From Aplectana chamaeleonis (lineage: Eukaryota; Nematoda; Chromadorea; Rhabditida; Cosmocercidae), in contig JAPDOI010000122.1 in assembly GCA_029168955.1 (NCBI GenBank), positions 333,501 through 397,500 on the forward strand: DNA of 64,000 bases, given 5' to 3'. Below the pieces are notes generated by a model, which searched no databases, had not been told where the DNA came from, and saw only the letters and a list, made by a program, of their open reading frames with translations. Below, one piece after another: positions 48,330 to 58,947 of this stretch (its first letter is position 1; each line of letters opens with the position of its first letter). Position numbers and translations under genes: made by a program.

Positions 48330-48974
48330 CTAGAGGGTCGAGTGTCCACAGACGCTTGACGGCATCTTCGTCATCGCCGAATTCTGCGTAGATTCCATCG
48401 TCGGTTTCTGGGCTTTTTGGTAGCCTGAGCGAAAAATTGAATTGCCAGAGATGATTGTGCCGAATCTGGTATGGGTGAGAACCATTCCAGATGGCAAGCA
48501 GATGGAGTTTGCCGATGAAACGACATCCCAGAAATTGTCGATGCCGATGAGAATGTCTGGCACAACCAGATCTTGTCCGTGGCAGGACGGCATTCCGTGG
48601 TGTTGTCGACGGATGAAATCTGCGTCCTCTTTGGCTAAATGCGGTGTTCTTTGCGCAGGTGTGATTGTGTCCTTCGTCAGAAGTGTAAGGTCGAGTTCTT
48701 CCTTTAGGAGATCGACCAACGTTACTTTGACGGTTCCAGAGTCTTCTGTTGTCTCCTTTCCCCCAAATCCGATGAATGTGCGCGACTGAACGTCTGAGAT
48801 CGATAGACCAAGGCGTTGTGCGGCAGCATTAGTGATGAAACTTGTTTGCGCCCCGGAATCGAGAAGTACAAGAAGCTTCTCGTGCGTTCCTGGGGTGCAT
48901 GCGTAGGCGTTGGCGTAAACCAACATAAGCGATGACCTGCTTTTACGCGATTGCGTGGTGCGAGCCTGGTACAT
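48330..48974 (-). pseudogene. BEL/Pao aspartic protease region
   Basis: The active-site signature LLVLLDSGAQTSFITNAAAQ (DSG) is followed by FIGFGGKETTEDSGTVKVTL and, further on, the BEL/Pao-typical PDILIGIDNFWDVV. The region is in one frame, between the zinc knuckles and the reverse transcriptase. Confidence 0.88.
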
Positions 48975-49059
48975 ATGCGTGATCTGTTCAGCCTCGTAGT
49001 CGGACTCGGAAGCCTGATGCTGAAAATGCGAATTGCGGCTAGACGAGCTAGCGTACGAA

Positions 49060-50793
49060 CGATCCCTTACGGGAGAATGGATAGAAACACGGCTAGAAGA
49101 AGAGGGATAATGATGCCTAGACGGCGAACGAGAATTATCAAACCTACCTGTATGACGTCGATCTCGCGAATCGGACCTTGAGCGACCATGATGAGGCGAG
49201 CTCGTCGACCTCCTGCTATCCCGTGAGGGACTGCGGGAGGGATAACGATCCTGGGCGGATCAATAACCATGGCGACTGTCCTGACGAGAGCGAGAACCAC
49301 TCCTGTGCGATCGATCACGATCGTGGCTGTCCCTGCGTGAACGGTTCATGCAGAGGAGTACATGATGATCTCCTCCGCATTGCCGACAATCAGGATATGA
49401 GCACCTGGAAGTATAATGACCGGATCGCAAACATTTCCAGCACAGTTTTAGCGTGCGAACCAAATTGCGGCGGGCTGGAACCGGTAGGTTTATCTTGCAC
49501 CTAGAGGTGCTATGAGTCGATGAGTCGCAAAAACAGCATCTTTGCGAGCCAGAATTGGATCCTGGCGATCTTGTGCGTAGCGGAGACGAACGGGAACGAT
49601 TCGGACTTCGCTCGCGAGACTGCGTATTGACCGAATAACTGTCTCTTAAGGTGGTCGAATCCTCGTACTTTTCCTTGGACGCGATGATGTTGTCCAACTG
49701 CTGCATAATCTGGTACAGATCGAAATCCTTCCCAGTTTGAAACTCGACGTCGTGGAGTTTCGGCTGCACATCCGTTGGAAACTTCGATTTGACGAGGTCA
49801 AGGACCGGAAGAACCGTTCCAAGACTCTCGTACTGACGCAGTCCTTGGATAATACCTGAAATTGCGAACCAAGTGTTGCGCATACTGTCGCCACTTCCCC
49901 GAGCAGGTGGTAACTGCTGGAGCTGCTTGTGAAGCATGGCGCGATGCCTGTGAGGGCGATCGTACCGCTTCTTGAGCGTCTGCACAAGGTGATGGTAGTT
50001 ACACTCACCTGGACAGAGGTCGTGCAACACAATCTGCGCGTCACCTTTTAAGAGACTTTGAAGGTATAAAAACTTGATTTCCGGTGCCTTTTTGCGGCAT
50101 TGTCATGAACTGTGAGTTCAAAGGCGGTCCAGAACCGGCGAAATTGATTGATGTCCCGTGGAAGGGCTCCAGCGTCAGTTTCCCCAGCTGAATGACTGGT
50201 TCAACCGGCGCGTTAGCAGGCATGGGCCTGCTCGGAATCCCATCCCCTGGGGTGATATTATTGCCCAAAGGTGCCGGTGGTGGATTTTGCGATTGGACTG
50301 ACGGTCTGACGACCGGAATCAATGCGCTCGTGTGGGTTGCGTTTGCGGTTTGTTCCGTAGTCGAGCTACTGGCTTCGCCACGAGTAGGAGCGGAGACGAT
50401 GAGAGTTGCGATGCGTTCTAGCTGCATCTCCGTGTCCATCTTGCTGCTGTCAAGCATAGCCAGCAAGTCTTCTGCGTCGTTTAAGATCGCTTCGACGTTA
50501 TTTTCCTCCATATAGGCGACGTATTGATCTTGAGCATCACCTGAAGTAGGATTATCGCCTTGAAAACTGCGGAAAACTTGCTGACGCTCCAAGATGGAAT
50601 GCAGACAAGTTCCTATCTCTGACATATGCGACCGAAGGGCTCCGAGACGTGTGTCAAGGAGCTGGCGCGTGTCAATGGTACACTGAGAAGCAACCAAAGG
50701 CTGTAGGAGATCTTGACCTACCTCACCTCTAGCGACCTGGAGCGCTGTAAGCGCTTTAGTGAGGTTGGCTGTACACGTACTGACTGTTGACAT
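49060..50793 (-). pseudogene. BEL/Pao gag (capsid and nucleocapsid)
   Basis: It starts at ATG 50793 (MSTVSTCTANLTKALTALQV), 42 nt after an ATTTTTCAG acceptor. The segment PFHGTSINFAG near 50.1 kb begins the capsid-like domain but shifts frame there and again near 50.04. The part from 50030 continues with LHDLCPGECNYHHLVQTLKK and KFPTDVQPKLHDVEFQTGKD. Three zinc knuckles follow: CCFCDSSTHSTSRC, CWKCLRSGHYTSRC and CRQCGGDHHVLLC. An Arg/Ser/Asp-rich tail (to about 49060) leads into the protease region. Confidence 0.88.
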
Positions 50794-50834
50794 TGTAGGC
50801 AACTGTGCAGTTGGTCAAACTACGAGTTCCCAAA

Positions 50835-50844
50835 TCTGAAAAAT
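50835..50844 (-). promoter_or_regulatory. Splice acceptor upstream of BEL/Pao gag
   Basis: The minus strand reads ACAGTATTTTTCAG ending at 50836, 42 nt before the gag ATG. With the ORF2 acceptor at nearly the same distance, it suggests that both ORFs are expressed from spliced or trans-spliced RNAs. Confidence 0.5.
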
Positions 50845-51599
50845 ACTGTTGTGTACAAATCCATGCCGAGGGTAGCCCTTGGCCGAGAGCTCCCGACGGC
50901 GACCTACGCCGCGACACACGAGCATGGCCTATTCAGCAACTAGAACCAGACAAATGCGAAATTTATGAAAGATATTACGAGGGACATGAGTGTAAATGTG
51001 TGATGGAGAGAGGTTGATGGTGTGGCAGTGTTGTGTGGCGCGCTGTATTGCGATTTGAGAAGATATGTGAACAGAGAGATTAATACTAGACCGAGTGTTA
51101 ACAAGACTGGAGTTATTACAGGATCATAGCACCTTGCCGGACCGAGTGATGCGGCCGATTTCCATGCGAAGCTGCGAGTAGAAGTTTGCCTATGGATCCC
51201 CCGGCACCCCGACACGGGCCGCGCCGGTGGGAGGACACCTACTGACAATCAACACACGATCCTCGAAGGGTTTCTACTCCCGTTCCTATGCTATAGCAGT
51301 GACCTCCGCCGCAATGTCGCAACCATGTCCCCTGCCAGGCTGCTGCTGCTGCCAGGCAGGCAGGGGTTAGCGACGGCTTAACGGCACCTAGGGTGGTTAG
51401 TGCTCTACCTCCAGTCCAAACCTCCTTCAGTAGACCACTCCGTGACGGCTGGTTCACAGGTCAGCCTGAGAACAAACAGTCAAACAGAGTAAACACACAA
51501 AAATAAGTGCGGACCTTCTTGCATGTTGCGCCTTGAAGCGTGTACGGGGTTCGATCACTATGATACAGCCGTGGGTTTCCCCAAGACCAACCCCAGCTA

Positions 51600-51608
51600 G
51601 ATGCACCA
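51600..51608 (-). other. Primer-binding site of the BEL/Pao element
   Basis: Directly inside the 5' LTR with no spacer; the minus strand reads TGGTGCATC followed by TAGCTGGGG. The first nine bases are complementary to a tRNA 3' end GATGCACCA, which fits nuclear tRNA-Gly. It fixes the direction of the element as minus. Confidence 0.7.
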
Positions 51609-52623
51609 TGTCGCGACGTGCGGGTCCGCCAAGCTCGCTTGCATCGGCGGTGTGGGTGACAGACCGCGCCCGTCACGGTCTGGGGGGACACCTGCGACAG
51701 GACTCTGCACGCTATGCTCGCCTCTATACCCACTGCCACTGCAGGTACCAGTACGTACACACAAGGCCCAAGCCCTGTTCGAGCTGACACATATTTCCTT
51801 ACCAATAACAATACTCATCAGTGCTTTATACGTCCCAAGTACACCTCCTTTGTCGACCTCGTCGCCCTCGGCCTGATCCAGACCGAACGGAATAAAACAC
51901 AAATACACATGGGCGACTGTCGACTGCACTGAATAAGGCCAAGTAGCCTGCCGGATATTACCGCCACGTTGTTCATGCCTTCCTTTAACACAACAGAACA
52001 CCAGATAGTAAGATGCGTTTAACCCTCTGGCTTATTTACAACGTGCCCTGCGGGTCAATTGCGGATTCCCCCTCCCAGTTACTAAAGGTCGGCCTACAAG
52101 TGGTGCCTCCCGGACCGCTGCGTTTCCTCCGCGTCACTTCGGTGGGGACGAGTGTCACGGCACCGGGGATCACGGGGCAGAGGCGAAACGGCAACCCTGC
52201 GCCATTGCCCTCCTTCGGGCGTCTGGGCGTCTTGAGGCAGTACAGAGAAATAGCCCACCTGATGACTTTCTGGGCTTCGGCCGGATGTTGACTGCGGCCG
52301 TACTGCTTGGCAGCGAGCTACGGCCTCGCTGGGCTGATGAAGATCCATTGAAAAGAGAGCAGGAGAGCTCCGGACTCGACTGCGCGTTGATGTTGGAAAC
52401 GGAGCAGCCGGCGGACGCGCACCACGACGAGGTAAAGAGTAAGTCGAAAATCGATGGGCCGGGGCTCTGGTCGCCTGCGCGCCCTCTGCGTCTCTGCCTG
52501 CTCTAGAATGTTCCTGACCGTACTGGCACGCCGCCAGCCCGCAGGTGTGTCTATGCACTCTGCCGCCCCTGCACGTTGGCGATCCCGTCAGCAGGAACAA
52601 GTCGGACCGAAAGTCACGCGACA
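51609..52623 (-). repeat. 5' LTR of the BEL/Pao element
   Basis: 1015 bp, ending in TGTCGCGA (low-coordinate side) and TCACGCGACA (high-coordinate side). It aligns with 39936-40882 over its whole length. Most differences are one- to few-base gaps, with the 3' copy usually the shorter. The flank CACCC follows. Confidence 0.88.
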
Positions 52624-53130
52624 CACCCGGTCGATACGTATGGAACAGCATGGTGGGAGGTGAAGCTGAAAGAAAATCACTCGGTGTATCCCCCCGCACT
52701 CTCAACACTCCTTCCCGCACCCCCCAACACCCCCGCACCCCCTCCCGGCGATCGATACGTATGTTTAAAATGATGAAGTGAAGTTGAGAAAATCACTCAG
52801 TGTATCCGACGCGGTCGATATCCATGCAATACGTGGATGACGGCGAGATGAGAAAAATCACCAGGTGCGGGCGGGCCTGTAATCGACATTGCGTATCACC
52901 AGAAAGTCTCAACGCCTGCTACCTCCCGTTTACTTCACCCTACTCTCCTTCACTATTTCTCCCCTGAACAGGTGCAATCCTGTTGACCACGTAATCATCG
53001 TCATATCTAGTTGGATACGCCGAGTGATTTTCTCCAACTCTCACTCGCATCATTCCTAAACATACGCATCGACCGGTGTGGGTGTTGGGGGTGTTGGGGG
53101 TGCGGGGGTGTTAGGGGGTGCGGGGGGGAT
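52624..53130. repeat. Cluster of CACTCGGTGTATCC units, direct and inverted, with G-rich tract
   Basis: A ~100-bp unit (GGTCGATACGTATG ... GAAAATCACTCGGTGTATCC) occurs at about 52628-52700 and 52748-52808, in inverted form at about 53017-53075, and once more outside the other LTR at 39838-39900. Each is followed by C-rich DNA (CCCCCGCACCCCCAACACC). On the plus strand 53079-53127 it is a G-rich tract of GGGTGTTGGGGGTG-like repeats. Confidence 0.65.
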
Positions 53131-53811
53131 ACAGATGCAAATAGCACCCAATCTCTGACCGGGGCCTCATCTTCCGGAGGCCAGCATATTTTTTGACCGC
53201 TGAGGGATAGGGGTATCTCCACGGCTGGGGGAGGCAGTTCCTGCCGTCGTCCTGATAATGCTGAGTCGCCACTGCGTTGAGCTCGAAAGTTCGTAAAAGG
53301 GCGTGCCAAAGTGGCTTCCGGATGTGGGAGCCCCCACGGTGGCTTCCTTCCTATATCTCGCTTATTCGGAGGAATTGAGAGGACTGGCACTTGGCAGGTG
53401 CTATATGGGAGTGGAGTCCACTTCACAATTATGAGGAAATCCATATTTCGCCCCTGAGCTTGGACTCCTGTGCCTTTGAATTATGGGGACCAAACCTGCT
53501 ATCAAAGGAAAGCGAGAAAATTAGGGAAGCGGGTTTTTGTGCTTACATTTGTCTTTGATAATAATCCTACGGTATCGTCATCGTAAAGCTACGATTCTGC
53601 AAGTGATTTAGTGGATATAGGAAAAATAACTTTGCACTGGGTGACCGATACTGTGCTCTAGAATAGATATAGAGATTGGGCCGTAGCTCGAACTGGAGGC
53701 TTTGCGATCTCTATTGAAAGTTGGCGCAAGCTCGGTGCCCATATTTTTGACGTACGTGCACCGAGTTTGAGCCAACCTTCAGGTAGGGAACTCTCAGAAG
53801 TACATAATGTA

Positions 53812-54019
53812 ACTATGGTTAGGTCCAGTGGCTTGTTTTCTTAGGGAAAAAACACTTGAAATTCAAATCGCGGCTGTAGCGGCGGGTTAAATCTCACCCG
53901 CGGCTGGCTAGTGATTACCAGCCAGCCGCTGGTTAGATTTAAACCGACGCGACAGCCGCGGTTTCAATTTTAACCATGTTTTTCCTGGGGAAACAAGCCA
54001 CCGGAGCTAACTATACATA
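53812..54019. mobile_element. MITE with GGTTAGGTC ends, copy B
   Basis: Inverted repeat with ends ACTATGGTTAGGTCCAGTGG and CCACCGGAGCTAACTATA, and interior CGCGGCTG/CAGCCGCG arms. It interrupts the hAT arm where the relative at 26477-28267 reads continuously (GAAGTACATATCAG near 27466). Related to 8884-9073. Confidence 0.75.
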
Positions 54020-54316
54020 TCAGCAAGCGATCCTCACCGATTGTATAATCGAAAGTGTTGCCGTTCCACTGGCAGATTGGAGGAGTTCTCGACCTTCGGC
54101 TGTTGAGAATCGCTCAAATATGTTCATTTTGGCTCGTTTTAACGCTTACAATGGCGTTAGCGTTTTGGGAGAGGCATTCCGAGTATAATTGTGTTCGTGT
54201 TGCCCAGCAGATTCGTGGACAGCTGAATCGGACTTCCGGATTTCTCAAGATCTAGGGAGTAGTGGTGGAATGAGTGATGGGGGAAAGGAGGGAAATACGG
54301 ATAAGAACGGTCCCAT

Positions 54317-54588
54317 CAGGTACCAATTTTTTGCGACACGCTGTCGCGTCGCTCTGCACAGTGACAGCGACCGCTTCCCGCCCTCTAAAACTTTCGCATT
54401 CACAGTGCGCTGCACAGCGACAAGCTACGGCACATTTGCAGTATGTTAGTCCTCCGCGACACGTCGCTGAAGCTCTCGCGCGATAATTGTTCCTACGACA
54501 GCCGATGCCTCTGCTCCGATGCGAGTCCAACCGGGATGTGTGCTAGTTTTCATTCCAGTCGCTCATGACAGCGACAAAGTATGCCATC
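54317..54588 (+). mobile_element. GTCGC-rich MITE, copy 3
   Basis: Aligns with 27773-28054 over its length (CGCGTCGCTCTGCACAGTGA, GACAGCGACAAAGTATGCCA). The left end is altered relative to copy 1. It occupies the homologous position in the hAT relative, so this MITE was present before the two hAT copies separated. Confidence 0.7.
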
Positions 54589-54840
54589 CCTCCTAAACCT
54601 GGTTAGCTGTCAAATTCTGAACGTAACCTAATATGTGTGTATGAACTAAGTACGTGAAACGGTGGACAGTAGGTAGTTTCTCTTGTTTCACCATAGTGAT
54701 AATAATTTTAGTAGATATTGCTATTAGTTAATGTTTACGATTTACGATTGACGGTTTACGATTTACGGTGGTTTTGTCGTACTTACGGTTAACGATTAGC
54801 GAAATTTGAAATTTCATTTCCGCTCACCCCTGATGCTGAC

Positions 54841-55620
54841 AGCTGAGGTCTTGACGGCATCTAACATTCGGCTCAAATCTTCTTCAATGGCTAAATCGAC
54901 GTCACTTGTCAGACAAGACAGCAGCGGGGTGACGAGACTGTGTTCGCGTTCCCTCAACTTCCACCGCTTGATGCGACTTGTGTCAGTTCTGACGTTCTTC
55001 GGTCGATTCGATTTAATGTCTATGAGGAGAAGGCGATGCTGCGTAGCAATGTGATCGGTATAGTGTAGTCCGCACTTTTTAAGAGTGCTCTCATTTACTT
55101 ATCAATAAGAAGCGGTCGGCTGGGGTATCAATGTGTAAAAAGTGAATCCCATACCAGCACGCTCGATACCGATTGAGCGAGAGCGGTTGTGCTGCAATGA
55201 GTTTCATGATCATTGATCTGCAATCGACCGCTTCTCATTGATAAGTAAATGAGACACTCTTGGTGGACTCCACATAGGCATGATCTTGGAGTCGATTAGA
55301 ATTCTGCAATCTGACCGGAGTAGCATCCACTAATCAATCTGTGTTTCTCGGCCACCGCTATAGTATGTGATGAGGTAGGAGCTTCGTTTGCGGAACTGCA
55401 TAGTCGCAATAATCTAATCGGCTGCCGCTGCGTACTCCAAGATTCTCACGCCCTCTTCGTTGCGGACACCGAAACCATGCCCTCCGTAATTTTCCTCGAA
55501 TCCGTCTCGCTCAGAGCCCACATGTCCATTCAGGTCACAACCAAACAACAGCGTTCCGTCGTCTCCGATGGATTGTACGAATTGCTTAAAGGTATCGTAC
55601 GCGCTGAAAGCCATGTTTCG
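54841..55620 (-). pseudogene. RTE-type retrotransposon, endonuclease part (5' half)
   Basis: Minus strand from 55614: TFKQFVQSIGDDGTLLFGCD, LNGHVGSERDGFEENYGGHG and FGVRNEEGVRILEY, the C-terminal half of an APE-type endonuclease. YYSGGRETQID and, after a MITE at 55081-55261, DHIATQHRLLLIDIKSNRPK follow. It runs into the hAT insertion at 54840 and resumes at 38432. The 5' side is truncated near 55620. Confidence 0.88.
55081..55261. mobile_element. 181-bp palindromic MITE in the RTE endonuclease
   Basis: The left end AAGAGTGCTCTCATTTACTT, followed by ATCAATAAGAAGCGGTCG, mirrors the right end CGACCGCTTCTCATTGATAA followed by GTAAATGAGACACTCTT. No coding capacity. It separates two parts of the endonuclease frame. 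Confidence 0.8.
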
Positions 55621-58600
55621 TTTTTAAGTGTTTTTGAGTTGTTAGCCCCTATAGTGACTAAAGGTAGCGAAAAGCCCGCTCAAAAACGTTAACTTTTCAA
55701 GAAAAAACGTTTTAAGGCGCAACTTCTGAAAATCATTTGGGAAATTCAGCGCTATAGCATCGACTCAGGATAGTTACGCGGAGGGCGCAAGGAACAGTTC
55801 TACAAGCAGTTCGTCCATTGGCGCAGCGTTGGAAAGCAATCGCTCGTTGTGTGACGAGAAATTTTCAGTCGATAATGCCACTTTCCGTCCGATGGTGCGT
55901 CAGCGTACAGTGGCATGCCCTGTACTTAGCGACACGATCGTCCTGCTCCAACAATATTTGCGAAAGCTGCCAAATGACTGACGGAAGGGCTCGAAAGCGC
56001 CCTTTGATGGAAATTCTCATACTTTCCACTTCCTCTATGCTCACAATGGTACGTTTTGAGCAGCCAAGCTCGTTGTAAGTTCTCACAGGGCCTGAGGAAG
56101 GGATTGGAGGCGTAAAAAATGGAAAATGGATTTCAGCGCGTACGATGCCTTTTAAGAAAGCAGTAGTAAGAAAAAGCGGCTAAGAAAGACTTCTGGTACA
56201 TCTGCTGCATGATAACGCTCGGACCGCACATCTCTCATGTCACGCGGGCCAAACTAACGAAGCTCGGCACTGAAGATACGGTTCCTTTACCCACCTTTAC
56301 TCCTCCCCTTATCTAGACTCCATCTGACTATCATTTGTTCCTCCCTCTCAAACGACGTTCCTAGCCAAGGAAAAATATTCTAAACTTTGATTATGTATTT
56401 CTAGCAGTCGCTGACGTTCTTCGGTGCATTGAGACTCCTGGGTTCTGGGGAAAAGAGAGTCAAAGGATTCGCCATATTAGATGGAGATAAGGTTGTACAT
56501 CAGTTATGGTGGATTATATTGCGAAATGGATAATGTGAAGTAGAAAGAATTAAAAAATAAAAAATCTTCTAAGACTTATGTTACAACCTAATAATATCAG
56601 TAAGAAATTTATCAATTAAACAGCTTTTTAAGGTGGAGTTGGTATGAATATGATAATGACTTCTACAAGATAATGGAACAAGTTCGGCGAAAAAACAACC
56701 GTTACTCGATCTCTAGCACTGTCAAAATGGAAAATACGCATTTCACCTTGGGGAAATAATTTTCCTAACGGATTTCGCGGGAATATTTTCACATGATCGA
56801 CTGGAGAACGACATGCTGTACAATCCAGCGTTTTTGCAAAATTCAAAACGGAGCACTTCCGAAGAGAGTTGCGGTTGGAAGAAGCTTCAGTTGCCCTTGT
56901 TTGGCGTTTTGCTCGTTCCTTTATCCTTGATAGCAGCGGTATTGTAGATGCACGCGGAAGATGTTCGGATCTCACAAGGGAAGAGATATAAAAGCGTAGG
57001 TCGGATCTGGCCGAAACGACTAGTAAGGGTTACTATCTTCTTCTGGCTCAATAGCAAAGTGCGCAGTATCCGCCGCGAGCCGCAGGTTCAAAAAGTTATG
57101 AGCATTTTTAGGCCTTGCAAAAAGGCAAGGGTTTTTTTTCATCAAGCATTTTTTTGAGAGTTTCAAAAAATTTTTCTCGATTTAGCTCCAAAAGTTGTAT
57201 GTAGGAGTAATCTAGGTGGTGGGAACACAGATCTAGGAGTCCATTTGTCGAAAATTTAGAGGTTTACTGTAGGTCACGGTGAGGTGACATGTCATTTTAA
57301 GAGGTCAAACCCACCTTAGTATTTTTGAAAATCGACAAACGGACGTTAAATTCGTATTTCTCCACCTGAATAACCCCGTATACAAATTTTGAGTAAAATC
57401 TGAGATTTTGACTCAAACTACTGTATACCCATTGCAATCTACTGCAATCTGCAGAAAATCGATAAACGGACTCAGATTCGTGTTTAGCACTCCAAATAAC
57501 CCTCACCAAATGATTCTGAGACATATATCGTAGAATTTATCATGGGAAAACCCGGAAATCTCCGAAATATGGCGTTTTCCCATGAAATTTTCCCCTCGGT
57601 TGAGAAGCTTCAAACGAGAAATGTGGAAACTTTGAAAACTTTGAAAATCGACCAATGAACCAGAGAGTCGTGATCAGCGCCCCAAAACCCACCTGGGAGA
57701 ATTTTTAAGTCAAATCTGGAACATTTTTCTAAAACGCTTCCTAGAGCCCTCAATTGGTAGAAGTAAACGCCCAACCGAAAATACGTACAGAGTCCAAAAC
57801 GCTGTCAGTCTGGATAAAGTATTTGAGAAAATGTGCCCTTCACTCAGAAACTGCTGCTCGGGGGTAGTTTTGAAGCTGAACACATTATGAGGTCCTTACC
57901 GGATTTTCGAAAGAATAGCAACGCGTTTTTTGGAAGGTCTACAAAAAGCACAAAAAATGAAGCTTTCTAAGCTTGTAGCTTCTTGGAACCTGCGGCTCAT
58001 TGGCGGCGGGATACACCGCGCGCAGTTTTACTACTGAGCCATACCAAGAGATACGAACGACACTAGTCGTTTTGGCAGATCCAGACCTACGCTTTGTATA
58101 CTTCCCTCGTCCAGCTGAGTTGTAAGGTTGATGAAACGCACGCGCATGTCGTGGGAAGCGTCAAAACCAGCCAAAAGATCGTCTCTGAGAGCTTGATTGA
58201 GCTGGAAAAAGCATGCAGTCTCCGGCCACTTTTTTTAATAATGCCCCCTCTGCAATACGAAGCCGTCCAAATTGATTGCTCGGATACGGTCGCTTTGGCT
58301 AGTTTTTTGGCTAGTTTTTATGCTTCAATACTTAAGAGTTCTAGTAGGCCGTACGAGTCGATAAGGTTCGTTTTCCTAATCCACTTTGTCTCTGGCTTAG
58401 CTTATTTCATCTACCTAGCGTGTGAGTGACTACTATTCTCATCCAGATACAAAAATTACACGTCATTACTTTACTTTCATCTGCCATTTTCGTTGGTTAT
58501 TTTCGTCGGCTTCCATCTCACCAGCTCCAAAACCTTAGGTTTACGGCATAAATCGGTGTCATCTTGAGCGTGTATAAAGCTGCTTTTGATGGTACATGTG

Positions 58601-58940
58601 TATTGTGCGGATGTTGTACGGAGAGTGAGTCTGGGGGTAACAAAGATGGGTACTTGTTTAGATAAGTTTTGAAAAGAACTTATCACCTATCAGAATGAAT
58701 AGAGATGCAAGGTCTTGACATTGTGAGCCGAACGGAACCCCAAGCTGTATACCGGTCACTTTCCACCATAGTGTGGTTGAGTCTTATTGTGAGCGATTTA
58801 GACCTTGTACAGGAAAGGATGCGTGATTTGTATTCAGAGGTGTGGCAGGGTACAGGAAAATAGATCGTGTTAGCGCTATGATTTCTACATGATCAAAATT
58901 AAATGCTCGGTGAATTTTTCCAAGAGAAAACAGATATGAA
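55621..58940. other. Gene-poor region with dispersed repeats
   Basis: No gene was recognised. From 57090 to about 58110 it carries the dispersed family with TTTTGAGTAAAATCTGAGAT, GACTCAAACTACTGTATACC and AGACCTACGCTTTGTATACT. The open frame 58094-58429 (+), beginning at the end of that repeat, has no recognisable domain. Confidence 0.5.
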
Positions 58941-58947
58941 AGATTAG

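Larger units (their letters stand above)
39936..52623 (-). mobile_element. BEL/Pao LTR retrotransposon, 12.7 kb, minus strand
   Basis: Two ~1-kb LTRs with TG...CA ends flank, in minus-strand order, gag with three zinc knuckles, aspartic protease, reverse transcriptase, RNase H, integrase and its C-terminal domain, then a second zinc-knuckle ORF. The order PR-RT-RH-IN with a large RT-RH linker and the IN C-terminal motif (PRGQWMFRLI) is that of BEL/Pao. Immediately inside the right LTR the minus strand reads TGGTGCATC, a primer-binding site complementary to a tRNA 3' end GATGCACCA (tRNA-Gly-like). Several frame breaks are seen in gag and pol. It contains the hAT MITE 42841-43299. Confidence 0.92.
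39209..53477. mobile_element. TIR element (AAAGGCACAG ends) nested in the hAT and split by BEL/Pao
   Basis: The left end AAAGGCACAGTCCAAC (39209) and right end CTGTGCCTTT (53468-53477) are inverted. At exactly these points the alignment with the uninterrupted hAT relative (near 27210-27225) stops and resumes, so this is an insertion. About 1.6 kb is its own sequence (39209-39935 and 52624-53477), including the TATAAAAGG promoter-like block (39722-39825, resuming about 53175). The class is unknown, and no target duplication was convincing. Confidence 0.65.
38441..54832. mobile_element. hAT-type DNA transposon carrying 14 kb of nested insertions
   Basis: The left end CAGGGGTGTGCGTAATTACG and the right end, ending CGCTCACCCCTG, are inverted repeats with TTTACG-rich subterminal arrays. 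Perfect 8-bp target duplications ATGCTGAC lie at 38433-38440 and 54833-54840. The two outer arms (38441-39208 and 53478-54832) align with the 1.79-kb relative at 26477-28267, so the native element was about 2 kb. It interrupts an RTE whose parts lie at 36498-38432 and 54841-55620. It has been invaded by the element at 39209-53477 and by MITEs at 53812-54019 and 54317-54588. Confidence 0.92.

Noticed and set aside
58094..58429. 111-codon open frame on the plus strand
   Set aside because: It starts inside a dispersed repeat end and resembles nothing known; kept only as a remark.
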